From Zingiber officinale (taxonomy: Eukaryota; Streptophyta; Magnoliopsida; Zingiberales; Zingiberaceae): a DNA stretch of 64,000 bases. The notes below the pieces were generated by a model that made no database searches, was not told the DNA's origin, and worked only from the letters and a program-made list of their open reading frames with translations. Positions 9,591-21,034 of this stretch are shown piece by piece (positions within the stretch are counted from its first letter, which is position 1; each line of letters begins with the position of its first letter). Location: positions 4,175,705 to 4,239,704 of the forward strand of contig NC_055987.1 in NCBI RefSeq assembly GCF_018446385.1, given 5' to 3'. The position numbers and the translations under genes were made by a program.

Positions 9591-11354
9591 TGATCTCCGT
9601 TAATTACTCTAACCTTGTGCCCTCGGTTAATTGCTCGAACACACTGCCTCCAAAAGCCCCCTCCGACCTCCGTGAAAACTCATCCCCGCAAAACCCCGCT
9701 CTGCGAAAACTCCTCTCCGCCACTTCTCCGCGCCTGCCGCGAAACTCCCACTGCCTCCGAAACTCCACGAAAAACCCATCTCCGCCACTTCTCCGTGCCG
9801 GCCGTGACCTAACCTCCTCCGCCACTCCTCCGTGCCGCCAGTGACCTAACTTCCTCCGCCACTGCTCCACGCCATTTTCCAGTGCTTCACTCCCATCGCC
9901 ATTGAACACTGACGACTCTTTCTCCATTACAAAGCTACCCTCCTTCCTTCGAGGTTCTCTCTCTTACATTCACTCTCTCACTCTATTGTGTGAATTTCTT
10001 GGAGATTCTTTTCCTCCTTATGTTAAGGTTGGTTTGATGTGGAAATCAAAGTTTTTTTTTTTTTTGATATTTGGATTTTTTTTTTTTCGATTCTTGGCTA
10101 TTGGATATGTTTTACAATGCCACTATCTGGGGATTTATGATCACTTGTTAGCAAGATCGCTTTGATATCTGTAATGTGCACCCATTATATCAGTCGTGAT
10201 GCATAAATCTTGTATTGTTATGGTTCTTGTTCTTGGAAACTTGAATTAAAGCCCAAAGAGGCCTCTTTCTAGTTTGCATTAGTTAACTCGAATGTTCCTG
10301 CTTACATGCATCATTGGTACAAGTCATTGTCATAGTTTTAGGTTTTTGAAGATCTTTGATTTCTACGGAGGGTCTAGATTCAAGATTATGCTTAGTAAAT
10401 TACATTGTGGATTTTTATTGTGAAAATGTTGATAGGCGATCTTTAGCTTTTTTAGAATAATAGCCTAACAATCTATTCTTCTTTCTAATCTGGCATAATT
10501 GTACTATTTCTGGTGGTTATGCAGTTCTTGAGTCTTATAAGCACTTGATTGCTGATTATATTACTCCTTAACTAAAGACAACATAAATTTTCAATACAGC
10601 TCGTCTTATTTGGAATTTTTGTTTTTACTAGTAAAATGATATGGAACACGTTTTGCCATCTTTATGCATCTAGGAATACTCTGTTTTGTTTTTTCCTTAA
10701 GACTTGTTTATGGAATAGCTCAGCTTTTGTATTTATCTAGGTTCCGTGACAAATGGATATTCCAATAAGCTGGCTGGTGTACACTTATCATATTGCATCC
10801 TTATAATGAACACTATGGTAGATTTGCAAGTTAAAACAAAGATGAATTCTGATGTATTTTGGATAATTACATTATCAGTTTGATCTACAAGGTCAATGGG
10901 ATTGAAAATTTGTTTAAGCTACATGAATGTCAGATAACTCTACAATAGTGATGTAATTAAATTCTCTATAAAATAAAAGGAAATGGGGTAATGAAAGGGA
11001 CATGGAAGTGTTGCAGATGATCTTGTTGTTCTGCTTCCTGGAATGCTGAAATGAACCGTATTACTAAGTACAATGGCAGAAGTATTCCAATAGCTCTCAG
11101 CAGAAACACTTGTGGCACATACATGCTTAATAATTTATCTTTCAATTGCTTAACCATTGGTAAAAAGTTGCTTAAGGTTTTTGCTATTTTCTCCCTTATT
11201 TACTTGTTTTTGCTTGAAGATTGATTGTACAGCTTTAAACAATCCTATTTTTAATTGTTTCTTGTTTGTTGTGTTAAGATCTTGTTGTATAATGTACAAT
11301 TGTTTTGAAGATAGGTGTTGGCTCATTTCTAGCTGATTAGTACTTGTAATAAAA
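9591..11354 (+). other. CACTA leader, GC-rich first exon and probable intron
   Basis: 9640-9900 is C-rich with repeats of CTCCGCCACTTCTCCG, then 9900-10165 is pyrimidine-rich, then 10165-11354 is T-rich intron-like DNA up to the TnpD start codon at 11355. Open frames at 9542-9844 and 9902-10165 show no domain. A GC-rich leader in the corresponding place is also present in the CACTA at 40385-45200 (44520-44900, opposite strand). Reading it as a 5' leader is an inference. Confidence 0.45.
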
Positions 11355-14300
11355 ATGGACAAAGAATGGATGCCAAAAGATAGACTATCATATGAATATA
11401 ATATTGGAGTAGAGTCTTTCTTGCAATTGACATTGGAAAATGCTGATAATCGTAATGCAATACCTTGCCCATGTATAAGATGTGGTAATATAAAGAAAAA
11501 TGTTGAAACTATAAGAGCGCATTTATATTGTAATGGTATAGATTTGACATATTATACATGGATATGGTATAGGGAAAGATCTATGATAGGGAACTCAATT
11601 AATGGTAATGATCAAGTAGGGTAAGATGAACACTATCTTTTGCTGAGACCCCTATAGATATGGTGCAAACTGCATATGATAGTTATACTAAGAATCCAAG
11701 CCAAGTCAATAAGCTACTTAAAGATGTTGAGAAAAGTTTATATCCTGCATGTACAAAATTCATAAAATTATCTACAATTGTGAAATTATTTAACTTGAAG
11801 GCAAATATAGTTGAGTGATAAAAGTTTCACCGATCTACTTAGTTTGTTTGGAGAAATGATTCCAGATGACAATGAATTACCTTTATCTTTGTATGACACA
11901 AAGAAAAGTTTACAACATTGTATCTTATACCGGAAGGAGCATAAAGATTTTGTTAATTGCCCTATTTACGGAACATCAAGGTGGAAGTTGAGAAACAAAT
12001 CTAAGGTAAAAGGAGTTCCTGCAAATGTCTTGTGGTATTTCCCACCTATTTTAAGATTTCAAAGAATCTTTCAGAATAAGATGATATCCAAGGAATTAAC
12101 TTGGCATGCTGATAAAAGAATTCGTGATGGATACTTATGTCATCCAAGTGATGCACCTTCTTGGAAATTGTTTGATCGCATGTGGCCAGATTTTGCTTCT
12201 GAGCTAAGAAATCTGAGATTGACTATATCAACAGATGGGATCAATCCTCATAGTTTGATGAGTTTTGCATATAGTTGTTGCTCACTTTTAATGATCACAT
12301 TCAATCTTTTACCATGGTTGTGTATGAAGAGAAAATTTGTTATGCTTACTTTGTTGATATCTAGCCCTAGACAATCGGGAAATGATATTGATGTTTACTT
12401 AGCACCTCTTATTGATGACTTAAAATGCTTATGGGATAAAGGTGTTGAAGAATATGATGCATATCAAGAAGAACATTTTGCTATGGGCAATTAATGATTT
12501 TCTTGCATATGAGAAATGTTAGGATGTATTGTAAAGGGATATCATGCATGTCCTAATTGTGCAGAAAAAACTTATTCGACAAGGTTGACACATTGTAGAA
12601 AAATGTCATATACAGGTCATAGAAGGTTTCTACTTTTAAGTCATTCTTATCAAGGGCAAAAGAAGGCATTTAATAGGAATCAAGAGTTTAATCTTACACC
12701 AAATCCATTGAGTGACCATGAAGTTTTGGAAAGAGTTGAAAGGATTAATTATCATTTGGGGAAAATTAGCGGAAAACTACAATCAAAGAGGAATGATGAA
12801 GAAACATGTCGAAAAAAGAAATCAATATTCTTTGAACTCAAGTATTGGAAAGACATACATGTTCAACATATTCTTGATGTGATGCACATCGAAAAAAAAA
12901 TCTGTGAAAGTCTCATGGTACGTTACTTGACATTCCAGGAAAAACAAAGGATGGGGTCATAGCAAGATTAGATCTTATGAAAATTAATTTAAGGATTGAA
13001 TTGGCGCCCAGGATTGGGGAGAAGAGAATGTTTCTACTAGTTGCCTATTGCACTCTAAGTAAAGATGAGAAAAGAAGTATTTGCAATTCTTTATCGGGAA
13101 TAAAGGTCCCTGAAGGTTACTCATCTAATATTAAAAACCTTGTGTCGATGAAGGATTTGAAACTTGTTGGCCTTAAGTCACATGACTACCATTTTTAATG
13201 CAGCAATTACTTCAGTGGCCATTCGCAGTGTCTTGCCAAAACATGTTAGAGATACTATCACTCAATTGTGTTTCTTTTTCAATGTGTTATATAGTAAAGT
13301 AATATACGTCTTAAAGTTGAATGACTTGCAAAGAGAGACTGTGATGATATTATGTTTGCTTGAAAAGTATTTCTCTTTTCATTTTTGATATAATGATTCA
13401 TTTAACTGTTCATCTTGTGTGAGAGGTAAAATTGTGTGGACCCATTTGATATAGACACATGTACCCATTTGAAAGATATATGAAGATTTTGAAAGGTTAT
13501 GTGCGCAATCACGATCAGCCTGAAGGGTGTTTAACCAAATGTTATATTGCTGAAGAGGTTATAGAATTTTGCTCAGATTATCTGTTCAATGTTCACACAA
13601 TTGGGATACTACCAAGGCATCGCGAAGTAGAACGTACTAAGCCTTTATCGGGAGCAATAGTGCACTTCGCTGGTCATGATGAGTTGCAGCAAACACATCG
13701 TTACGTTTTGGCAAATGATGATGAGATTGATCCTTATATCGGGTAAGATCTCCAACTTATCAATACTTTCATGCCACTTGAATACATTCTATTGGTTTAT
13801 TTATTTAAAATATTTCCATTAGGACACACATGGTGGTGTTGAAATTTCCTCATAAAGCTAAGTCCAAAAAGTGGTTACAAGATGATCATAACCGAACATT
13901 CAGTAGCTGGTTGCATGATATTGTATGTTCCAAAAGTACTTGGTATTAGCATATATACAACTCTTGCTATCTTATGCAAAATATAAATATTATTATATTA
14001 TTAAATATAGGTTGAACGTGTAGTTCACCATTCCACCTTTCAAATATCTGAAAGATTGAAGTGGATAGCCCGTAGACTTAGCAAGAAAGTGTTAGAATAT
14101 TCTAGTTATTTGATTGATGGGATTACTTATGCTATGAAAGAACGTGATAATGTACGAGTTGCTCAAAACTTTAAAGTAAGCTTAGTCGCAAAGGCAATAC
14201 AAGTTGCCAGTGCAAACGATAAAAATTCAATTGTGTCTGACATGATTTTTATGGAGTTATTGAAGAAATACGATCACTCGATTACTAGGAATTTAAAATT

Positions 14301-14585
14301 CCAATGTTTAAATGTAATTGAGTGGAGAATAATAATGATATTAAAGTAGATGAGCTTGGTTTCACTTTGGTAAATCCGAAAAGAATTGGATTCAAATCAA
14401 TTTTTTTTTTAATCTTGAGAAGTCAAGCAAAACAAGTATTTTACATTAAAGATCCTGTATAGAGTATTATACTTACAACTCTTAGTAGAGAGTTATTTGA
14501 ATATGTAAATGGGGATGAATTGGAAGACACTGTAATCCACTATCAATCTTTTAGCAAAGGGTTACCATCAATGGATGTTGTAGAG
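11355..14585 (+). pseudogene. CACTA TnpD-like transposase remnant (Transposase_21)
   Basis: Starts at ATG 11355 with MDKEWMPKDRLSYEYNIGVE, the transposase-associated N-terminal domain, including the zinc-ligand word CPCIRCGN. Transposase_21 pieces follow: 11811-12494 (LSLFGEMIPDDNELPLSLYD, GNDIDVYLAPLIDDLK), 12516-12962 (KGYHACPNCAEKTYS, ILDVMHIEKKICESL). Then DUF4218-like pieces at 12977-13198 and 13459-13746 (MYPFERYMKILKGYVRNHDQ), and a DUF4216-like tail (FTLVNPKRIGFKS, SQAKQVFYIKDP) at 14355-14500. Frame changes and stops (for example at 11622, 12492, 12960, 13196) break it. A 13747-13823 stretch may be a true intron. TnpD is the catalytic protein of En/Spm elements. Confidence 0.85.
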
Positions 14586-16538
14586 TAGATGACAATGAAC
14601 CTCCATGCCTTCGTAAAGATTGTGATGGGACTTGGTTCGACAATGTTTAGCCAAATATATTTTGCTTTTGAAGATATGTTTGTAGATAATATTGATATGT
14701 ATCTTGTTTTTGAATATGACTTTGTAGACAATATTGAATTTCTATTTTTTTTCTTTGTGTATGTTGATTTTCTTTTGAAGATGAATTTCTTATTGTGTAT
14801 TTCTTTTAATATTGATATGCTTTTTTACTTTTTTGATCAATAGATTAGATCTGACTCTATGTCATCCTTTGGAAAGCTTAAAATCAAGTTCGATAGTGAT
14901 GACACAATTCATGCTTCGATCAAGAGAATAGGATAACCTGTAATGATTGGGAAGGGTAAAGAAAAAATTGCAACTACGTCCACTAACAAGAACTTGGAGG
15001 GTAAGACAATGCTGGAACTACAAACACTAAAACAACAAGAACATCTAGAGCTCATATCATGGATAAGCTTGCTAGACAAAGGGTTCATGGAATTCGATAA
15101 GAGGTAAGATTCAATAAACTTGGACAGCCAATGGGAGAAGCTGCTATTGAAATTCAAAGTTACATTGACTTCCTTGCTCGAGAAAAGGTCAAGATAACTT
15201 ACAAGACGTGGAAGAAAGTTTCAAATGATGTTAAAGAATTGATATGATAATCTATTAATGTAAAGTAAGTTTGTGTGTTTAGTCAAATGTTAGTATCCAT
15301 ATCGTTATGATATATTTATATTATGTAATTCTTTTTACTGGATTTCCAATTTTATGTTTTATAGTTGAAATCCCATCTCACTCAGACATTCATTTCGAAC
15401 CAGCTTGACAAATCCGAAGAGTTAAATGAACCACCTAGTGGTTATGGTCTTGCAATAGATGATTGGATTTCTTTTGTTATGACTCGCATGTCCGACAACT
15501 TCATTGTAAGTTTAGTTGTTTTGTTCTTTCAAAATAAGTAGACATTAAGATAATTGACGAATTAGTAAATTTCATATGTAGAATGCTTCACTTGATTAGC
15601 AACTAAGTGATCAATAGAAGGAGAGAAGAAAGAACATATATGCTCATCGTCTTACTCGTAAAGGATATGCTAAAGAAATAGTAAGCATATTTCAAAATTC
15701 GTCATCATACAAGACATTTTTTCTTATTGACATCGTGATATTCATATAACAGTTTTTTTCAGCATTTAATAATCATTCTTATTTGACATATATCATTCGA
15801 TTGTCCTAATTCTTAGGCAAATGAATTATGTGACGATGTTAAAATCGATAGAGCTATTATTTGGAACAAATGAAGGGTCAGTAAAAAAGTGAAATTCAAT
15901 GACCAAGAGTTGAAAATAACAATGGACAATATTATGAGAAACTTTCATAAAAAATAATTATTGTATTTCAATGAAATTTTTCAAAGTAGTTAATTTTTTT
16001 TCATTTGGATGACAGGATGAATACATACAACAAAAGCATGAGGGTACACTGGAAATAAAAGGGACAAAAGAAGATATTCTTACCAAAGAGAACATGTTGG
16101 ACGTGTGAGGGTTGTTGGAGGTCATATCACTCTATCATGATGCTTTAATGTTGGTAGAAGATGGAAGACTGACGATGTTGACAGAGATCTAATGATTGAG
16201 TAAAAGAGAGAGTTGGTAGCTTCAAAAACTAGATACACGCATTCAAAAACTAGAAATAATTGTCTACAAAAAAGGTGCATGGGTTAGTGATATTGATGAC
16301 AAAGGCAGTTGCTCGATAAAATTACCTCAACACAATGACAATTATGAATAAAGCAGTTGCTTTACAAGTTGCTTTACAAGTATATAAGTTGTTGTGGTTA
16401 TATATTACTGAAATAAAGAGTTAGCATAATTCAATGACACAACTATTTGTCTTTTAGGGTGAACCTGTTATTTTGAAATTGGATTCTAGCACATACATTG
16501 TTGCATATGGTATAGTTGTTGAGGTCAATGGAGTTAAT

Positions 16539-18397
16539 TGAAGGACTAAAAGAAATTTAGATATCTCCACAATGATATGATATTATTCACTTTGGGCCTA
16601 ATCCCTCATAATTTTATTCTTAGGCTCTACCCAAAAGGTCTCATACCAATAGAGATATTTTTCTCTTAAAAATCCATAATCTTTCCCATATGTTTTCAAG
16701 ATGGAACTATATTTGCAACCTTGCAACCCCAACAATCCCCCCTTCAAACAAAGGACAACAGGATCCTCCATATCTGATTCTCGACCCACTAGGTTTTCTT
16801 GCCCCTCGGTTCAACTGACTTACTAGGACTTCCTTACCTAACTGCAACTAGGACTTCTTACTTGGTGTATGATTCTCTTGATCCTGATATGAGAACACTC
16901 ACTTCCTTTGTTCAAGATCAATATTCTACTTACATGGCTTAATTAGACCATAGCTCTTGTGCACAATCGATGGTTAGACCTCTGGCAATCCAGACTTTGA
17001 TATCAAGTGAAGGACCAAAAGAAATTTAGGGGGCGTTTGGTTCTTTCCTAGGAATAGGAATCGGAATGGGAATCATTGTATTGTGGAATGGGAATAGGTA
17101 TGAGCATGGATATCACTCTTAAAAGCAATGTTTGGTTAGTTGTATATCTTCTATCGGAATAAATCAAAGTTTCCTTTTTTACCCTTAAAGGAAAATAAGA
17201 GAAAAAATTAGATGTGAGAGAAAGATGAATGTGAGAGAAAAATATGATGAAAGAGAATGATGAGAGAGAAAGTATTATGAGAGAGAAAGTGTGATAAGAA
17301 AGAATGATGAGAGAGAAAGTGTGATGAGAGAAAATGAAAAAAAAGAGTGTGATTAGAGAGAGCATGATGAGAGAAAATATGATGTGAGAGAAAGTATGAT
17401 AGGAGAGGATGAAGAGAGAGAAAATATAGTGAGAAAAAATGAGGAGAGAGAGTGTGATGAGAGAGATTGAGGAGAGAGAAAGTATGGTGAGAGAAAAAAG
17501 AACAGTGAATATGATGGAAGAGATTGAGGAGAGAGAAAGTATGATGAGAGAGAAAGTGTGTTGAGGAAAAAAGAAGTAAGTGTGATAAGAGAGATTGAGG
17601 AGAGAGAAAGTGTGTTGAGGAAAAAAGGAGGAAGTGTGATAAGAGAGATTGAGGAGAGAGAAAGTATGATGAGAGAGAAAGTGTGATGAGAAAAAAGAGT
17701 GTGATGGGAGAGATTGAGGAGAGAGAAAGTGTGATAAGGAACAAAAGAAGGAAGAGAGTGCGATGGAAGAGATTGAGGAGAGAGAAAGTATGATGAGAGA
17801 GAAAGTGTAATGAGAAAAAAAGAGGAAAGAGAGTGTGATAGGAGAGATTAAGGAGAGAGAAAGTGTGTGATAAAATGATGAGAGAGAAACAATGATGAGA
17901 GAGAAAAATGTAATGAGAGAGAATAAGGAGAGATAAGTGATATAAAAGAAAAAATAAATAAATAAATTTTGATATTTGATATTAATAGAGAAAATTTTAG
18001 TTTTAAGTCAAGGGTATTTTTGGAATAAGGGAATATTTTGATTGATGAAAATAGGGTAATGGCTCATTGAAGGGGAGGTACATGGGAATGAGTCATTACC
18101 CAATTTCAAGGATTCATTCCCTTATTTGTATTCCTATTCCTATAATCCAAACATTAACAATGGGAATCAATGATTCCCATTCCCATTCCCCACTCTTATT
18201 ACCCTAAACCAAACGCCCCCTTAGATATTTTCACAATGATATGATATTATCCACTTTGGGTCTAAGCTCTAATGGTTTGCTCTTGAGCTCTACCCAAAAT
18301 GTCTCATATCAATGAAGATATCTTTTTCTGATAAACTCATGGTCTTTCCTATGTGTTTTTAATATAGGACTATGTCTGTAATTTTACAACCCCAACA
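16539..18397 (-). mobile_element. TRIM (miniature LTR retrotransposon), split by a MITE
   Basis: Two short LTRs flank a 273-bp non-coding core. The left LTR is 16539-16734 (196 bp); the right LTR is 17008-17028 plus 18224-18397, separated by the MITE. Both run TGAAGGAC..CCCCAACA as read on the plus strand. The 5-bp target duplication TTAAT is at 16534-16538 and 18398-18402. On the minus strand a PBS-like TTGATATCAAAGTC follows the LTR (complement of 17006-16993), close to the usual initiator-Met PBS, and a purine tract GAAGGGGGGAT (complement of 16745-16735) precedes the other LTR. Without the MITE it is about 664 bp. It has no coding capacity and relies on other elements. The ends look whole; the LTRs are clearly diverged, so it is fairly old. 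Confidence 0.85.
17029..18220. mobile_element. MITE with TTA target duplication and purine-rich core (copy 2, full length)
   Basis: Perfect 14-bp terminal inverted repeats GGGGGCGTTTGGTT / AACCAAACGCCCCC, flanked by TTA at 17026-17028 and 18221-18223. The core 17210-17940 is a long GAGAGAAAGTGTGATGA-type minisatellite. A 3' unique part (17945-18180) has subterminal GGGAATCAATGATTCCCATT palindromes. Copy 1 at 3618-4334 lacks that part. No protein; the 17208-17744 minus-strand open frame is low complexity. Confidence 0.9.
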
Positions 18398-18624
18398 TTA
18401 ATTACTTTCTCCATGGTGTTCTGTTACCCAAGGATTGCATGCGTGTATCCACCGATGAAGCAATGCAAAAATCAATACATTTGCCAGTTTTGAATCCCAA
18501 TGAATGTAAAGCTATTGGTGATGCTATTGGAACACGTGGCTTGGCCAATATACTTAGTAACGCAACGACACGAGGTACATCTAAGCTAATATTTCAAAGT
18601 AAATATTCGTGAAATTATTTAGTA

Positions 18625-19175
18625 TTGTATCAAAGCGAAAAGTGCGGAAAAAATGAACAGTAATAGATGTGAGTGAATGTGCGTGTGAGCCTGCCTGGCT
18701 AATGGAGAGGAGCTCCCTTTTTATATTGTCAAATGTAATCTCCGCAATCATTAGGTAACAAGGGTGTCAGGGAATTTCAGTTGCCAGAAGGTGCACGTGG
18801 TAGAGTATCGAAATATTCCCTGACGGCTGGCCTTTATTCTGATAGATTGCTGCAATTCCCTAACAACATTGTCCCTTGGCGAGAATCCAACTGAGCGTAA
18901 TCTGGGAGCCATGTCGCTGAGGAATGAGGGGACTGATCCATAGGTTTCAACCGACTTATAGACCGACCGAGAATAGGCTAGGGCGGTTGCCAGGAGAAGT
19001 GAGAGGGCTGAGCCTTGAATGTCCGATCTGCGTAAAATCGGTCGGGAGTAGAGGAGTGAACTATCTTAACCTGTAGTGCCTGACCTTGACCGTCATCTCC
19101 TCCTGACTTTTGACTGTCACGTTATCTTGACTATCGTCTCCACCCTATTACTGGGGTCATTGGTATAATCCACAC
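18625..19175 (-). repeat. LTR fragment or solo LTR of an unplaced retrotransposon
   Basis: GC content jumps here. On the minus strand a TATA box (ACAATATAAAAAGGGAGCTC, near 18740-18720) is followed by a transcribed-leader-like stretch and upstream by GGTCGGTCTATAAGTCGG-type words, as in an LTR of a gypsy element. No internal coding region adjoins it. Exact ends and a target duplication could not be fixed, so solo LTR versus fragment is open. It is a fossil. Confidence 0.5.
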
Positions 19176-20900
19176 TAAGTGTCACGAATGAATTCCAAAT
19201 TAATTGAGTGTTTAAAAATCCTCAACTTTACAAAAGAAATGATGTAGTATAGGGTCCAAGTTGAATCTTCAAGGAACTAATAGGTGGATACTTGTTCTAG
19301 TTTTCACCTTAAAATAGAGGTTGATGGACTTTTGGTTTAAATCCTAGATTAAAGAATGAAAAGCAAACAAGAAAAGGAAATGACAATTGACTAAATCTGA
19401 TCTAAAACAGGAATTAAAACCTAGCTAAAAACTACTCAACAAGGGAAAAGGGAAAGGAATAACTAATTAAAATAACTAGCATTACTAAATTACAGCCCCT
19501 TCAAATTGAAATCCAAATTGGCTAACAATGAAGAAAATGCAGAATTTTAAACCTAAGCTAGGAATTAAGCAACCAAACAATTAACACTAACTGAAGCTAT
19601 TCCTTAACAAAAATTGAGCTAATTAGCACTTGAGAAACAAATTACAACTTAACAAAACTTAAACTACTCAAAGCAACGCTAGATTATGAAATTAACTAAT
19701 CAAACTTAACAAGGGTTTTCAGAAACTAAGCATGCACACATCTGCAGGAATTGTAGAAATTAATTTGCAAGAACAAAGTTGCAGAGATTGAAATTGCTGA
19801 AACAAAAATTCAAAAACAGAATTGCAGAATTCAGAGTTACAGAAACAAGTTGTAGAACTAAATTGTAGAAATAAGAATTCGGGAACATGAATTAAAGGAA
19901 CAGAATTGCAGAATTGAACTAGTTCATCTCTAAACCTAAATCACACTTCAAAAATTCTCTTCTCTTTGTTGTCACACAAAGAACCAAAGGCGAACACTTC
20001 ATGTAGGTGTCGGAGAAGAAACCCTCAGCTACAAACTCAGTCCCAACATAGTTCAGCACGCCAAAGAAACCTCTCAAGTGAGCTAAACACAATCTAAAAT
20101 TGAGTAATTGGAAAATCTGGATTTCTGGAAACTGGAATCTCTGATTTGTATAGAGGCGATTGGTGATGGATTGTCGTTGGAATGAGCTTAGTAACATAGA
20201 GGAACGCCTCCAATGTTTGCTGATGTGAGATGGAACAACTAGATCGGAGAAACGCCTCCGATTAGTAGCGGAAATAGAGAAATCACGGAAACAGAATTAC
20301 ACTGGAGAAACCTCTCGCCGGCGTTCCCAGGTGATCGGAAGCTGAACGCAAGTTGCTGGAAACCTCAAAACCGATGAAGTCAAGTTGAGATGCAAATCTC
20401 ACGAAGAGATGGGACATGTGATGCACAAAGATGAAATCAGGCACGATGAACCGTAGCGCAAACCATTGTTCACAATGCCGAACCTGGGTTTTTAAACCTT
20501 GGCTTTGAACCGCGTTTTGGGTGTGGTCTAAGGGAATTCTAGGGCTTTTGGGTAGTGGATTGAACTTGGGTTGAGCACAATAGGTTGGCTTCATGAATTG
20601 AGTTGGAGTCAAATTGAACCCAAGTAGAGCATTAGGCTCTTTCACTTGGTTAGATGAATCTTGCTTCCCCTTATAATGATTTGCTTCCTCTTGAACCATG
20701 TGTCAATTCAAACAACTTCAATGTCCTACCAAACCAAATTCACAATGTAAGGAAAAATACCATGATTAAAGAGAGAAATATAATTAAGTTCAAAACAATC
20801 CTGATCTTATAAACATGATAAAAAATGTCAATTAAAATATGTAATTAGTTAGAAAACACGTAATTTCAAACAAAAAAAATATATCAAACCAAAAGAATAT
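19176..20900. other. Unassigned repeat-like DNA downstream of the NLR
   Basis: 19180-19900 is AT-rich with many near-repeats of GAATTGCAGAAxT and AACTAxxTAA. 19920-20700 is more GC-rich, with minus-strand open frames of 92 and 138 codons that show no domain I recognise. It could be the leader or LTR of an LTR element. No terminal repeats were seen. Confidence 0.4.
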
Positions 20901-21034
20901 ATCAAATAATGACTTGTCAGTCATCCACTATTTTCCGTACTAGTATATATATACACGTGAAAAGAGAGATTATGATTCTTCTATTGCGAAGATCAACTAA
21001 AAATACGATAGAAGGAATGCAAAATAAAAGCTCT
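20900..21034 (-). other. NLR 3' untranslated region, conserved in the second copy
   Basis: 20930-21034 aligns with 60795-60905: shared words TATATACACGTGAAAAGAGA, AAAATACGATAG and GCAAAATAAAAGCTCTCTAT. The conservation continues past the stop codon, so this is duplicated gene DNA and likely transcribed 3'UTR. A CACGTG word lies at 20955-20960. Confidence 0.6.

Larger units (their letters stand above)
14855..18600 (+). pseudogene. CACTA TnpA-like protein remnant (Transposase_24), split by a TRIM
   Basis: Recognised by NKLGQPMGEAAIEIQSYIDF and KITYKTWKKVSNDVKELI (15110-15245), NEPPSGYGLAIDDWISFVM (15428-15485), GEPVILKLDSSTYIVAYG (16460-16513) and, beyond the TRIM, FLHGVLLPKDCMRVSTDEA (18406-18465) and NPNECKAIGDAIGTRGLANI (18500-18560). 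Several introns are plausible (for example near 15260-15360 and 15510-15590). The gene is interrupted at VNGVN by the TRIM insertion and has in-frame stops. This family plant protein (PF03004 group) is the companion DNA-binding protein of CACTA elements. Confidence 0.8.
8190..18620 (+). mobile_element. CACTA (En/Spm) transposon, decayed, with nested insertions
   Basis: The left end lies near 8187-8190, where alignment with the empty segment at 59935 stops and a CACTA-type array of imperfect hairpins begins. Inside are a GC-rich leader and probable intron (9590-11354), a TnpD-like gene remnant (11355-14585) and a TnpA-like remnant (14855-18600). Termini reading CACTA were not found: the left end is degenerate and the right end appears truncated by or near the LTR fragment at 18625. 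It carries two SINEs and a small MITE in its leader side, and a TRIM with a MITE in its TnpA gene. About 10.4 kb including guests. Confidence 0.8.

Noticed and set aside
17208-17744. 178-codon minus-strand open frame, S/H/L/F-rich
   Set aside because: Same artefact in the second MITE copy.
19919-20699. Two minus-strand open frames of 92 and 138 codons
   Set aside because: No recognisable domain, no consistent start context, and repeat-like surroundings.
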